A DNA stretch of 64,000 nt, from positions 186,001 through 250,000 of the forward strand of contig NW_019028988.1 of the NCBI RefSeq assembly GCF_002105155.1, given 5' to 3'. How positions within the stretch are numbered: the first letter of the stretch is position 1; every line of letters starts with the position of its first letter. Shown here one piece after another: positions 35,753 through 47,410 of the stretch. Both the position numbers and the translations under genes were made by a program. Origin of the DNA: Lobosporangium transversale (taxonomy: Eukaryota > Mortierellomycota > Mortierellomycetes > Mortierellales > Mortierellaceae). The notes under the pieces are model-generated. The model did not search any database and had not been told where the DNA came from. It saw nothing but the letters and a program-made list of their open reading frames with translations.

Positions 35753-36409
35753 ATGCGTTTCATCCTTTCTGTCTTCTTGGCCTCGGTCCTTGTTGGTACT
35801 ATGGCAATTGCTGATCCCCATCAGCGGCAACAAACAAACTTCAAACTGGCACCTCGTCACCTTCATAATCACAAGGCTGATCATCCTCATCACCACAACC
35901 ATAAGACTGACCATCCTCATCACCATCACAAATCCCAAGAGAGCCATGAGCACAAGCATTTGCAGCGTCGTGATGTAAAGGCCACTGCTGATGCTCCTAT
36001 TATCAACGTCCAGGCGGATATTTTGGAGCTCCACCGCCAAAAACAACCGTTGCAACATCACCATCAGCAGCAACATCACCATCAGCAGCAACATCACCAT
36101 CAGCAGCAACACCAGAAGAGCAAGCCTAGCAATTGCAACCAACACCACCGGCGTGACTTGAAGGCCGTTAGCCTTCACCGTAAGAAACACCATTCTCATG
36201 TTCAAAAACAGCAGCAACAGCAGCAGCACGAGGTTGCATCATGCCACCAGCACGAGAAGCGTGATTTGGATGAGCTTTTGGCGGCCTTTGGCCTTCATAC
36301 CAAGAAGCGTCCTCAGCATGGACGCCATAAGGCCTCCCACAAGGGCAAGAAGGCTCGCCATCACCAAAAGCACAGGCAAAACCATAAGAGCAAACACAAC
36401 CGAAGCTAA
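35753..36409 (+). CDS. Secreted His/Gln/Lys-rich protein with repeated dibasic (Kex2-like) sites
   Basis: A single exon encodes 218 residues. Residues 1-20 (MRFILSVFLASVLVGTMAIA) form a clear signal peptide. The mature part has clusters of His (HPHHHNHK, HPHHHHK), three copies of a HHHQQQ unit at about 102-119 (from an 18-bp DNA repeat) and a Lys/His-rich end. Two cysteines lie at 128 and 164. Dibasic sites followed by Asp occur at 72-74 (RRDV), 133-135 (RRDL) and 169-171 (KRDL). Each is followed by a peptide ending in an LH.KK or LHRQK motif. The blocks CNQHHRRDL and CHQHEKRDL are clearly related. Metal binding is likely from His content. Processing by a Kex2-type protease into small peptides is an inference. 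No homologue is recognised. Confidence 0.75.
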   Translation: MRFILSVFLASVLVGTMAIADPHQRQQTNFKLAPRHLHNHKADHPHHHNHKTDHPHHHHKSQESHEHKHLQRRDVKATADAPIINVQADILELHRQKQPLQHHHQQQHHHQQQHHHQQQHQKSKPSNCNQHHRRDLKAVSLHRKKHHSHVQKQQQQQQHEVASCHQHEKRDLDELLAAFGLHTKKRPQHGRHKASHKGKKARHHQKHRQNHKSKHNRS

Positions 36410-36929
36410 AAACAAAGCAAATCAAACCAAAAAAATAAAAAAAAATAAAAAAAAAAAAAAAAAAAAAAGACGCTTGGTTTTTGTATACCAAATCTTAGTG
36501 ATCCCTTCATTATTCTAGTCATAATAAGTAATAAAGAAAAAGAGAGGAAAGGAGGCCGCATTTGCCACCCTTTTATGATTCAAAAGGGAATGTCTAAGCC
36601 ACTTTAAATTTATTGTGCCTTGTCAATCGCTCAGCCCCCGCATATTAGTTTGGCCACAAGTGCAGTAGGGATTGAATTCCTCCTCTTTGCTCAAAAATCC
36701 AATTTTTAACAATGGTATTTATTTAAGGGGTCATTTCGATCTTTTAAGAAATATGGGCAAATAGTGAGATCAAGTAAAAAAAAAAAAAAAATAAAAAAAA
36801 AAATCCAAGTTGAGAAAACAAAAGGATATATCCATCGATTAGGGAAATAAAAAAAAAAAAAGCTATCAGGAACATCCTAGGCATCCTTTGGAAACACTCT
36901 ACTAAGCCTATATCTTTCAGTTAATCAGG

Positions 36930-36961
<32 letters not shown>

Positions 36962-37225
36962 GCGAGATGGGATGCAAATGGATTTTCGACGTTGAATGCA
37001 AAATCATGGAGTGCTACAGATCGCATATAATTAAACTAAGCTATGCAATCCAGCAGTTACAACGGGAGAAAAAAAAAAAATGCGTTTAATTTATTATTGT
37101 TTTCTGGCACTACAAAACTGAAGAACAGAAAGAAAGAGAAGTTGTCAGCAAGAAACAGCAGCTAATAACCGACAGAGGAAGAAAAAAAAAAAACGGAAAG
37201 CTTGGAAAAAAAAGATCTCACCTTC

Positions 37226-37261
<36 letters not shown>

Positions 37262-37325
37262 CCAGCTCATAACTCCACAATCAACTAATAGGACTAACGA
37301 AAAATGCAACTATTGTCTTATTTCG

Positions 37326-37358
<33 letters not shown>

Positions 37359-37368
37359 GATACTATAG
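36410..37368. other. Region upstream of ribosomal protein L14 with many A/T runs
   Basis: It holds the 3' end of the His-rich protein gene, then very A-rich DNA (runs at about 36778, 36930, 37067, 37180 and 37327) and a T-run of about 34 (37228-37261). The start codon exon of L14 must lie somewhere here. An ATG followed directly by GTATTT at 36712-36720 is a possible one-codon first exon whose phase fits the next exon. Confidence 0.45.
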
Positions 37369-38499
37369 CGCACTCCTACTTTCCAGCGTGTCGTTGAGGT
37401 TGGCCGTGTTGTCATGATCAACTATGGTCCTGATGCCGGCAAGCTCGCAGTTATTGTCGATATCATTGACCACAACCGCGTATGTGTTTCTTAATTTGAA
37501 ATTATCCACGGATCAGGAATATCATTTTATCATTCATTTCAAGGAAGGCAAGGAAATCAATAAGCAAAAGAAGACATCTTGCCGTTGGTCAACGCAGGAG
37601 CGACTCTATCAACAATAGGCTCGGGGAAGAAAAAAAAAAAAAGCTTGTAGACAATTCTAGGGCAACATATCTGAAAAAACGAAACTGAAAATAACGAAGC
37701 AAAAAGTCTATGTGTACACGAGTCTAATCAGGAATGGCTGCATGGCTGCATGGATGGATCGATGGATGGATTGACAAGTTGGATGAGCATAGTATGAAAG
37801 GATTCGGCGTCTGGATGAAACACCTCTAGTTTTACAAATCCAGAACTGTATACAGACCGGCCAGAAACTGATTGCGATGAACAGATGAATAAACAGGAAA
37901 AATAGCAAGCTGGAATCAAGTATGAACCAGGGACTCGGGCCTTTTTTCATGTTCTGCATGACTTTAAAGTCTTTTTGGAGTATCATATATCTTCCAAATG
38001 ACGGGACAAATTAATTATAAAGAGAAAAAAGGCGCAAGCGGAATAGCTTTTATTACGATCAACATACTTACCTTAATTTCCTGTGTTTGTCTCCATTAAT
38101 ATCGTTAGGCTCTAATTGAAGGCCCCACCACTGGTATTCCCCGCAGTGCCCATGCCTTCCGTCGCTTAACCTTGACTCCCTTGGTCATCAAGGTTCCTCG
38201 CAACGCTGGTCAGGCTGTTCTCAAGGCTGCCATTCAGAAGCAGGATCTCGCTGGTAACTGGGCCAAGACCTCTTGGGCTAAGAAGATCGCCTCTCGTTCC
38301 AAGCGCGCTTCCAACACTGACTTTGACCGCTTCAAACTCCAGAAATACAAGAAGCTTGTAAGTTTTGACTATGCTTTTATTATATGAAATCATAAAGGAG
38401 TCTTGCAGTAATACTAATTCATTATATATTATTGTAATAAAATACTAATAATAGCGTCGCGAGATTGTCAACAAGGCTGTCAAGGCTACCAAGGCTTAG
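37369..38499 (+). CDS. RPL14: 60S ribosomal protein L14 (start exon unresolved)
   Basis: Three exons, 37369-37479, 38109-38357 and 38455-38499, join in phase 0 and encode 134 residues without the initiator Met. The L14e family signature is plain: [36 protein letters not shown], then [17 protein letters not shown] and [20 protein letters not shown], ending in a Lys-rich tail. L14 is a large-subunit protein near the KOW-domain site and is essential for 60S assembly. The frame upstream of 37369 meets a stop at once, so the Met must come from an upstream exon, probably very short, as is common in fungal ribosomal protein genes. The 629-bp second intron holds no evident snoRNA. Confidence 0.92.
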
Positions 38500-38685
38500 A
38501 GGGAAAAAATAAAAAATAAAATAAAAAAAATAAAAAAAATAAAACTTGCATCTCATCCGCCTTTACCCTATCCTCCTTCTCTCTCTCTTTCTCCTCTTCT
38601 TGTTGCTTTTCCAACTTGTCAGCGAAAGAAAGAAAAGAATAAAAGCATTGTGATTTTACTATACTACTTGAAGGTATCATCATTT

Positions 38686-41600
38686 TTATTTCCGTTCTTT
38701 GAGCTTTAATGTCACTAGCATCCAGAAGATGGCGATGAACAGGATGATGAATCCAATCAGGATGATCATATTTCTCCAATAGCCTCCAAGATCAAATCCA
38801 AATAGCTTTTGCAGGATCAATGATCCAGGCACATTGAACGCGACCCCCTGGATATTATCAACCAGCTTTGTGGTTGCCACCTCATTTACTGCCAAGGCTT
38901 CGAATCCGAACTTAAACATGGATAGATACTGAATCCAGGTTAGGGCTGCTGGGATCTTCCCAGAGTTGATCATGAATCCTCCAAACAACATCATGAATAG
39001 TATTACAATCGACGATGCTAGCGATGCCGCACCTGTGGTCCGAACTCCTGCTGCAATAACCAGGCAGAACATAGCAGTCGCCACGTTGAATAGAACAAGG
39101 ATCAACAGAAACTTGAAGAAAGTCGCCACGTCTGCAGTCAGACCGATCATAAAATAAGAGATACTGCCCATAAAGAGCGATGGGACAATCCTGAGTGGAA
39201 CTAGATCAAATAGCAAGGTTGAAATGATGAACGGCAGAGGTGGATAATAACCATTGGATCGTTCCTTGATGAACAGTATACGAGTCTCTGTGAAGGCCCC
39301 CAGAGCAGATATGCTACTAAACCCCAAAAGAGCAAGCATAAAGAACAGGGACCCAGCGCGGTTCTGAAACCCAGCCAGACTCATGGGTACTTGGAAATAG
39401 AGGCCACCAATAAAAAGACCAAGAACAATCGATACTCCCAAATGGAGAACTAGCAAAGATCGATCACGGATCAGATTCTGAAAATCACGCTTCATGATGA
39501 CTTGTAATTGTGTCAAGAAGCTAGTGGGATACACATTTCTTTGTCTCTTTTCGTTGACAGAAGCTGCTGCTGATGCATGATGTTCGGAGAAGGACTCTGG
39601 TTTTTCTATTTGAACAGTAGTTTGATGAGATGATGATGGTGATGGGTTGTTGCTTGCTCTGCCTGTAACTGTTAGTATAGCTTCTGCATGGCTCTCTGAA
39701 TGACCATTGACAACAGCGTGTCGTGAGACAGCATTTCCTGCAGAAACGTGTATTTCACGTCCAGTTGATGCTCCAGCTTTTTCGTTATTGTTTTTATCAA
39801 TGGCTTTGCTCAATAACGCATCATCCATGGCAATATCCAATAGGTAATCTGCAATGTTGTAGTTTGGAGGACAGACTAAATTGCGTTGCCGGAAATGCTC
39901 CGCTACTGTGTCCGTAGGTCCAAAATAAAGGGTCTCTCCTTTACTGATGACCAATGTCTGATCAAACATGAAGAAAATATCGGAGCGAGGTTGGTGGATT
40001 GTCAGGATCACAGTCGTTGTCTTGTTGGCTGCTAGTTTGCAGAGTTGCTCGACCACCATGCGTGCACTGTAAGAGTCCAGTCCAGAGGTGGGCTCGTCCA
40101 GAATCAAAATCGGGGGACGTGTAATCAGTTCCAATGCGATCGAGACACGGCGTTTCTCTCCTCCAGAGATACCACGCGCTGTAACATTGCCGATCCTACG
40201 ATCTGCGCAGTGAGTCAATCCCAACATCTCAATCACCTCCGAAACGCGCTCGTGGACCCGGTGAATAGGCATTGCCTCAGGAAGGCGTAGCATGGCAGAG
40301 TACAGCACTGCTTCGTACACAGTCTGAGTAGGCGGCAACGTATCCTCCTGATCCACAAATCCGACTGCTCTGCGAATATCACTTTCATGAACTTGCTTGC
40401 CATTCAACAGGATCTGACCCGTGACCTTGCCATCCTTGCGTTTACCTGCCAAGATGTCAACCAGTGTCGATTTACCAGCACCAGATGGCCCCATCACCGC
40501 TAGGACCACGCCAGCAGGTGCTGCTCCTGAGATACCCTTCAGAATCTCCAGTCCGTCCTTATTAAGAGTATAGCCCACATTGCGGAACTCAAGTGATGCT
40601 GCTTCGGCATTGAGAGTGTAAGGTGTACGTCTGAGGATAAGTTGATTCCGACGGGCAATCGAACAAACAACAATCAAGAACAAAACCAATGCGCCCAGAA
40701 TGGCCAAACAGGCGATCACACCTGGGGACATAGTGCTTTTGATTGTGGTGACAGTGGATTGCATCTCTGATGGGAACACACATTCACCCAGGTCGCAGTC
40801 CGTCACTTTGAGACCCGTCGGAAACAATCCACTGAGGTCTTTAATATAAAAATCGCACTCATTACTGTTCTGTGGACAGCTCAATGAGAAGGGGCCTTTC
40901 AAACCATCGACGACATTTCCGAGTGTTACAACAGGTCCTGGGACACCTCCGCAAATGAGCGTTGGTTTGATACACTTACAATTCAGTATTGGGCAATCCC
41001 ATCTTGTTTGAATAGCACCTTTCTCTTCTATTGTGGCAAGTGTGCAGTTAGGAGCACTGCAGAAGAACTGTTCAGTATGATCCAACCACAGTTGAGCATT
41101 CACTGTCTTGTTGACTGGGTCCAAGCTCATTGTCAGACTGTACTCTCCAGGGAAGAAGCCTGTCAGTTCAGGGGCACGGACTGCACAAGTCATGTATGCA
41201 TTATGGTAAACCTCGGATTTTTTGTTGCAGACCATCTCCTCATTGCTCAAGAAGGATGTTCGCGACGGTGGTTTCGATCGACAGCCTGCATCTGTCTGGC
41301 AAACTGTATACAAATAAATGAATAAGTAAATCAACCTCATGTGCCAAACCCTGTAACCATCATCAAATACACACACAGCACAACAAGTAAAAAAAAAAAA
41401 AAAAAAAAAAAAAGTTGCTGATTTTAGTACCATTGCAATTGAATCCTCCAAAACCATCGTCACACGAGCTACAGCTGGTATTTGAAGCAACTGTGGGTCG
41501 TTGTGCGGGGTCTATCAAAGGCGAGCCGCATGCTAGGAGACTGCAGTCAATACCACCGAACCCAGACATACATTTGCAAGCCTTGTTCTCACAAACACCG

Positions 41601-41856
41601 TTATTTAGGCAGCCCTAAAAACAAACCCATTTGTAAATGAAGAATGTTGAATAAGGATGAAAAGCAATAGGAGTCTACATCTGCAAATGCAAACTTGACT
41701 TACTTTGGGTGAGGCTGAGCAATCGTATTGTGCTTCACATGTTTGTGATGGTGGTATGGCCGTAGAGATAGCAGTGGTGACAACAGTGCTCGTGGCGCTC
41801 TGAGCACAAATATGACCTGCCAAGGTCATGAATATGAGGAAACTATTGAGATGCAT
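38686..41856 (-). CDS. ADP1: Adp1-type ABCG half-transporter with EGF-like extracellular domain
   Basis: Three exons, 41856-41704, 41614-41431 and 41303-38686, join in phase to 984 residues. A signal peptide (MHLNSFLIFMTLAGHICAQS) leads into Cys-rich EGF-like repeats (CLNNGVCENKACKCMSGFGG and CSSCDDGFGGFNCN) and a larger luminal domain with many Cys. One span (GVIACLAILGALVLFLIVVC) precedes the ATP-binding domain. That domain has Walker A GPSGAGKST, signature ISGGEKRRVSIA, Walker B ILILDEPTSGLD and the switch His in ILTIHQPRSD. The C-terminal ABC2 domain has about six spans, among them GSLFFMLALLGFSSISALGA. Yeast Adp1 has the same plan, and its substrate is unknown. A linker of about 90 residues rich in Ser and His lies between the two domains. 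The first intron follows the signal peptide and first Cys cluster. Confidence 0.94.
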
Positions 41857-43082
41857 TGCAGTATTGTTGTTATTTATTATTCTGGTGGCCTACAAAAATT
41901 GAAAAGTGCGTTGTGTACGACAGGATTTAAAGTTAAAATTAAAATAAAAAATACGCGTATGGCTGTTGCAGAGGTCAGGTCAAAGAAGAATGCGAGCATG
42001 CAAATTTAGCGAATGAAGACATGGCAATTACAATGACAATTGACCATGAAAAGGCAGGTCTTTTGGAAAGGAGGTGAGGGAAAGGGAAGAAGGAGTGATA
42101 TTAGTTAAAGGGACAAGAGACAGTAAAAAAAAAAGCTATAGGGTCCAAGATATGCATGCACACCCGTCCCGTTAAACAACGACCTCCGATCTTTTTTTTA
42201 AAAAAAAAGGAGAGATGGGGCTATTATGCATCTCGAGGAAAGCCAATTGCTGCAGGCAAAACCAGGTGATGAATCCAAGGGCAGGTTCTGGGCATTAATC
42301 ATTTTACTCCATTCTTTTTTTGCCCTTTACTTATTGCACTCATAAACCAATGCTCACTGCATGAAGATTGGCCTTAACCGGTATTCTGTTGACTACATGT
42401 ATATACTAGGCAGCTGGATCAAAAAGATGAATATTGCCTCTTTCTCTGCTGAGAATCAGCCTACTCCATCCCAAGACAGCCATGGAAAGCGGCTGAAAGC
42501 AACTCTTCTGTTTCTCATCCTCTTTCATACGTTTCTTGATGTGCCCACCCCATCATCGCGCAGTTCTTTTTTTGTGGCTGTCTTGTAAATGAGTTGGTGG
42601 CTGTTGTCCAAATCAGAAGACGTTACTGCGAAGGCATTGAACAAAAAAGGATAGGCTTAATTCATTGTTCAATTCCTTTATTTCTTACAACTGAAGTCCT
42701 TAATAAGCCGATAGAGTCAGGACAAAGGATATAATATGTCGAGAGAGCTATGCTATTAGCGTAGATGGGTATATCTTTCTCTAAATTACCATCCTCTTGA
42801 CCTTTGATCATCTAATCAAAGGTGTCTGCGCGGTAAGCTCTAAAGCCGCAAGGTTCAAGATCAAGCCCATTCTAACCTCTCTGCGCACGTATTTCTCCTA
42901 GGTTCCCATTGGCTCTGTAAGAAGTGAGATGATGTTTTGTTGCTTTTGTTTACTGTTGGCTGTTTGGAATCGTGTACCGCAATAAAAGCCGCAGATTAAT
43001 TGCCCGGCCTCGTGTAATGAACAATACGGCAAGGACATAGACGCGTATCTTTTTAATCTGCATGGGTCAGAGATAAAATTTA
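41857..43082. other. Intergenic: Adp1-type gene promoter and HEATR6-like gene 3' region
   Basis: This 1.2 kb follows the 3' end of the HEATR6-like gene and precedes the Adp1-type start on the minus strand. A 75-residue open frame at 42361-42588 (+) has a hydrophobic end but no family resemblance and no supporting context. I do not call a gene here. Confidence 0.45.
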
Positions 43083-46000
43083 CTATGAGATAGCCGACTC
43101 CTGTGACACCGACTCGATCGCAGGCTCAGATGATGGTGGTGGTAGGCGGCTGGCAACTATTCTCTGGCGTAAAGTTGGATCTAGCTCCAGATCCAAACTT
43201 GCTACACCCCCAGTTAGCTGTAGTAGATGATCTAAACATCTTAACAGCTTATTTTCTAGTAGATCTCGATACTGGAATTCGCCAAATTCTTGATCCTCTT
43301 GTTTCTCATCTAGGCTTTGGACTGCGCACATGAGTACCTGAACCATGTGCCGAAGCATGGCTTGATCACCATATTTGGCTCTCGTTTTTGGCACCGCAAG
43401 CGCCGCACAAGCATTAATTCGGACCTTAAAGTTTTTGCTTTGTTGAATAGCCTGTAAAAGTGCGTGGTAGATGTCCTTTGTCCACGAAACCATAGGCGAG
43501 TCCAGAGCATAGCTAGTGCCCGCAGTAGATCCGATCGGAAAGTCTGGATTAAGCAATACGTTTTGCATAGCGTAACATGCATTCCAGCGACCCTGATATT
43601 TCATTTTATGATGGGTTATAGAGACATTAAAATCCTATGAATGAATCGGACATCAAAAAACCTTTAGGGGAAAGGAGGAAGGAAGAAAGAGAAAAACTAT
43701 ACCTTAAGAGACCCTTGTTCCATGTGTCTGATTAAGGTATATATGGCATCTTTAACCAAGCTATGTCTTTCCCGCTCTAGAATACCTTCGAAGGTGACAC
43801 GAAGAAGGCCTCCGATGGCCCGAATACCATTTGATTTGATCTTTTCATGGTCTTGACAGATCAGCAATGCAGTCTTGATGATTCGTGTCCACAGAGGCAA
43901 CGTCAAGACTTCTTCTAAGATGTGATCATATTCTGCTCCCTTGTTTTTGAGTAGAACTAACGAATCACTCAAATTGCCAACAGCCCAGCTGGCTCGGACT
44001 CGAACATTCAAGTTGGGGTCTTGACACAAGCCCAGGACAGTGCTCGCCATGTCTATCATGTTGCCCGTATCCCCATGAAGCGATAGGAAAAGGATAAATA
44101 CCCCAATAGCACGACATGCAGCAGCTCGGGCTGTAGGATGCTCATCGAGGGCTGTACCCAGTACAAGCGACATGATTAACATCTGAAGTCGGCCCTACAA
44201 AACAATAACAGGCCAAAAGGAAGGAATGTTAATAAATGGGGTCCTCAAGTCAATAAAAGTGGTTTAAGTGGTAATAAATGTGAGTGGCAATGATCATTGA
44301 TAAGCTTTACAGGCAGGTCATCAAATATATCCGAGGGGAGGTGAGAGATGCAATCACATCCCAACGCCTTAATAGATGGATTATCTTCCGCAAATGCTTT
44401 GAGGACATGCCTCTCCATGACATCCTTCCACCACTCTGATGCCTACATGGAGCAAAGATGATAAACTAGGGTATTAGCAATATTCAAACACTCAAGCCCT
44501 TATATAAAGCCTACTACAAAAGTGTTTCAGGTTACCAGTGGATCTGATGCAGACGCTCCAGATTTGGTATATTCCTCCAGGAAAAAAAGTCCTGCGGAAC
44601 GGACACGGATGTCTTCTGACAGCTGTAGCTGCTGTTCATTTCCTCCTTCAATCCCTCCCCCGCCACTATGCTCCAAAGCGGCATCGAGTCGTGGCCATGC
44701 AGGCTTGAGCAGGTCAAAGTAATATTGAGCGATGACTCGTAGGACACCCCAGGCTTCCAGGCAAACCGCCACACATGTCCTCGGACTCTCAACCAAGCAT
44801 AAAAGTTTTGAGAGTAGCTCCGGAATAACATTGATATTGGCACTGGCATTGAGTGATGCTGTTGAGAATGACAGAATATGCTGCCGTGTGTCTACTGTTG
44901 CAGACGAATTGCTCAACAGAGCCGAGAGGAAAGAAAGCGTCGCAGTCTGCAATGTTGATTCTTTTCAATAGAGAATGAGAATGAACAAGAGAAAAGATAT
45001 TAGGAATGTGATTCATAACCTTACAACACTATAAAAAGCATAATTCTAAAGGGTATCGTATGCACCATTTGAGTCCATGAATCTCTCAATAGAACGCCAT
45101 ACTAAGAGTGCAAGCCCTGGCCTCATTTTCTCATACGAGCAGTTGGCCACGATTGATGAACAGCATTTAATCATCGGAATTATAACCCCATGTTCAACGA
45201 CGAGTTTGTCTAACGCATTCATAGCCGTAGCGATACCGATATGTAGCTCTCGAACCATAATGCCTATTCTTTCCGATAGCGCCAATAAACCCGTCTGGTT
45301 CCTAATGGCCAAGCCAGACAGGCCTGCCGTGTTTCTTTCTTCCTCAGCCATAGCTAGATACTGCTTTGAATTCTCGAGAATGCTACCAAGGACAGCACAA
45401 GCCGCAGAGCGTACATTAAAGATTGGGTCAGTCGAAATTAATCCAATGAGCGAAGGTGCTTTATGTGTGCCTGCCATCATTGGTGCTGCGTTCGAGCTCG
45501 TTAAGAATTTGGGCCAGTGTGGCTGTAGCTGCTTGGGAGCACCTCTTGCCAGAGCTTGTAAGCAGAGTAATGCGTTCAGCCTCACTTTCCCATCGTGTTG
45601 CCTCCGATGTGAGAGATGAGCTCCTAATTCTGAATCAGAGTATTCCGAATCAGAGGACTGCATGTTACGATAAGATATGAACGATGATGGCTCTGAAATA
45701 TCCAGTGAGTGTTGTTGCGATGGTGAGATATTGGAGGACCCAACTCCTGCTGATTTCACCAAGGATACCATGTTTGTTGATGGGGAGGAATATACGGAGC
45801 GCTGGATGACCCCGGCGTTGAATACGCTGGTGGATGACGACACGGAAGTTGACTGCATTGTCAGGTTTTCAGAAGTATAAAACATGAATCGGCAGACAAT
45901 ATTTATGAATGGTGCTAAGGATCGTGTGGACATGCGTTTGTCCTCCTGCAATAAAAAATGCAGTGCTCGGAGTGCGGAGCTAATAAGCTGGCGGCGACCA

Positions 46001-46866
46001 CGTTGAAAAAATAAATAAGTCCTAGTATTACTAGACTTTGTAATACGCCACATCTTAAATTGAAAGCTACTCATACCTTTCGATCCGATCCGCGGTCTCT
46101 ACGGCGCGATGTGCTAGAGACCCCCGAAGCTGAGCTAGGATCGAATTGGGACGTGATGGTAAGGTTGGCTAAAAGCAATTCATACATCTGTTCATGATAG
46201 GTTGAGAGGAGATGACCAGTTTTGCAGACAAGATTTGCCATGCAATTCAGTGCCATCCGGCGCAATTCTGATTGTTCCTGTCGCCTTGTGTCCTTGCCGA
46301 CTGCCACAATGATTTCCAATAGATCCTCAAGAGACTGTGATCATTTCAAAAAATAGGTTGTTAGACGAAAAATAAATGGCAGTATCAAAATCAACAAGGA
46401 ACGATTTAATGTTGCGTTGCTGCATAATACTTTACATTCTTTAGGCGGAACCCATTTTCGAATAATACTGCGCTTAATGCACGAAGAATATCCACCTTAA
46501 CGCGGTCAGGGTCGTCTACAGGCGAAGGGGAGGTAATCGTGCCAGTACCACTCAAGTTGCTATCTGCATCCACATTTTCTTTTGATTGTTCGTATTTGTA
46601 TGCGGATATGAAGAACTGACATAATAATTCTATGGTGTCCTGCTGTGGGCTACTAGATACGGGAACCTTCAAAGAAAAACAACAAAAAAGCGGGCATATT
46701 AAAAAAAAAGCTCCTTTTGAGACTTTTGAAACTGAACATTAGTGCTTCTAACCTTAATAAGATCCCGACTGAATAAAGAAAATACGACTTTCGACATCAA
46801 GTCAACATCCTGTATTGACTCAGCTGATAATGTATAGCATGCTGAAGCAATTTTTGTTAAAGCAAC
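43083..46866 (-). CDS. HEATR6-like HEAT-repeat protein (5' end uncertain)
   Basis: Eight minus-strand exons join in phase: 46866-46753, 46666-46436, 46334-46077, 45987-45066, 44960-44536, 44442-44311, 44194-43703 and 43592-43083. They encode 1027 residues. The protein is built of HEAT-type helices throughout, with an N-terminal DUF4042-like segment (LRRMALNCMANLVCKTGHLL). The C-terminal block GRWNACYAMQNVLLNPDFP, followed by FKVRINACAALAVPKTRAKYG, is strongly like animal HEATR6, a protein of poorly known function. A Ser-rich insert (about residues 260-330) separates the two halves. Most junctions are standard. The donor at 45065 (GTGCAT) is weak but is the only one that keeps phase. The first exon listed starts at an acceptor, so more coding sequence must lie upstream, probably in 46919-47206. 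Confidence 0.85.
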
Positions 46867-46918
46867 CTAAGTTGACAGGGATCGGGCAGGAGATTTAGCT
46901 TCTTTTTATGCCGGGTTT

Positions 46919-47206
46919 TTAGTCCATTAAAGCCAATGAACGCTGCAGACCTGCCTTTGATAATTCATGAATGTCTTCTGTATCCTTGGACTTGTCTGTC
47001 CCCAGCTCTTTAACGTGTCCCTGTATTCGGCTCAAATCCTCCCTCAATGCTGCTATGTCAGCAGCTAAGAGCTGAGAACAACCACTTGCCTCTCTTGCTT
47101 GCTGTCTGAGGCCCGGTTGTCTCTTGGGCGAGTGTTCAGAGTCGATTTTACGGTGTGCAGATCCTCGATGGTGCCGGTAGCTCTTCTGTCGCGATGCATT
47201 CGTCAT
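46919..47206 (-). CDS. Small coiled-coil open frame, likely first exon of the HEATR6-like gene
   Basis: An ATG at 47206 opens a 95-residue frame ending at 46919. It is basic at the start (RQKSYRHHRGSAHRKI), then a heptad-patterned helix (LLAADIAALREDLSRIQGHV). Only about 50 bp separate its stop from the acceptor of the next HEATR6-like exon, leaving no room for a separate promoter and terminator. It therefore probably supplies the N-terminus of that protein. The exact donor is not clear. GTCTGC at about 46951 with a later acceptor (TTCAG before CATGC), or GTTAAA at about 47020 with the acceptor at 46867, would both keep phase. An independent small protein is the alternative. Confidence 0.5.
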   Translation of the reverse strand: MTNASRQKSYRHHRGSAHRKIDSEHSPKRQPGLRQQAREASGCSQLLAADIAALREDLSRIQGHVKELGTDKSKDTEDIHELSKAGLQRSLALMD

Positions 47207-47410
47207 TGAGTCTCGAGGAAACAAGTAAAAAGCGGCAAAACATGAGCAGGGGCCACAAAGTCTGGTTTCCACAAGCCACTTTTTTTCTTTTTTTTTTCTG
47301 AAGAGATCTCATTCTGTTTCATTATTGGCAAGACGTTTTTCACCATTATTTGTACTCTGGTTGCTCGACCACATTCACACGAGAAAACTACAGGGCTGGA
47401 AATATAACCA
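47207..47410. promoter_or_regulatory. Compact divergent promoter
   Basis: Only 204 bp separate the ATG at 47206 (-) from the ATG of the Ctk2-type cyclin at 47411 (+), so the two genes are likely driven from one bidirectional promoter. A T-rich tract lies at about 47281-47297. I see no obvious TATA box. Confidence 0.6.

Noticed and set aside
37480-38108. Possible intronic snoRNA in the L14 gene
   Set aside because: No paired C/D boxes or H/ACA hairpins could be identified by eye; a covariance search would be needed.
42361-42588. 75-residue + strand open frame with hydrophobic end
   Set aside because: Too short, no family match, and no support from neighbouring exons.
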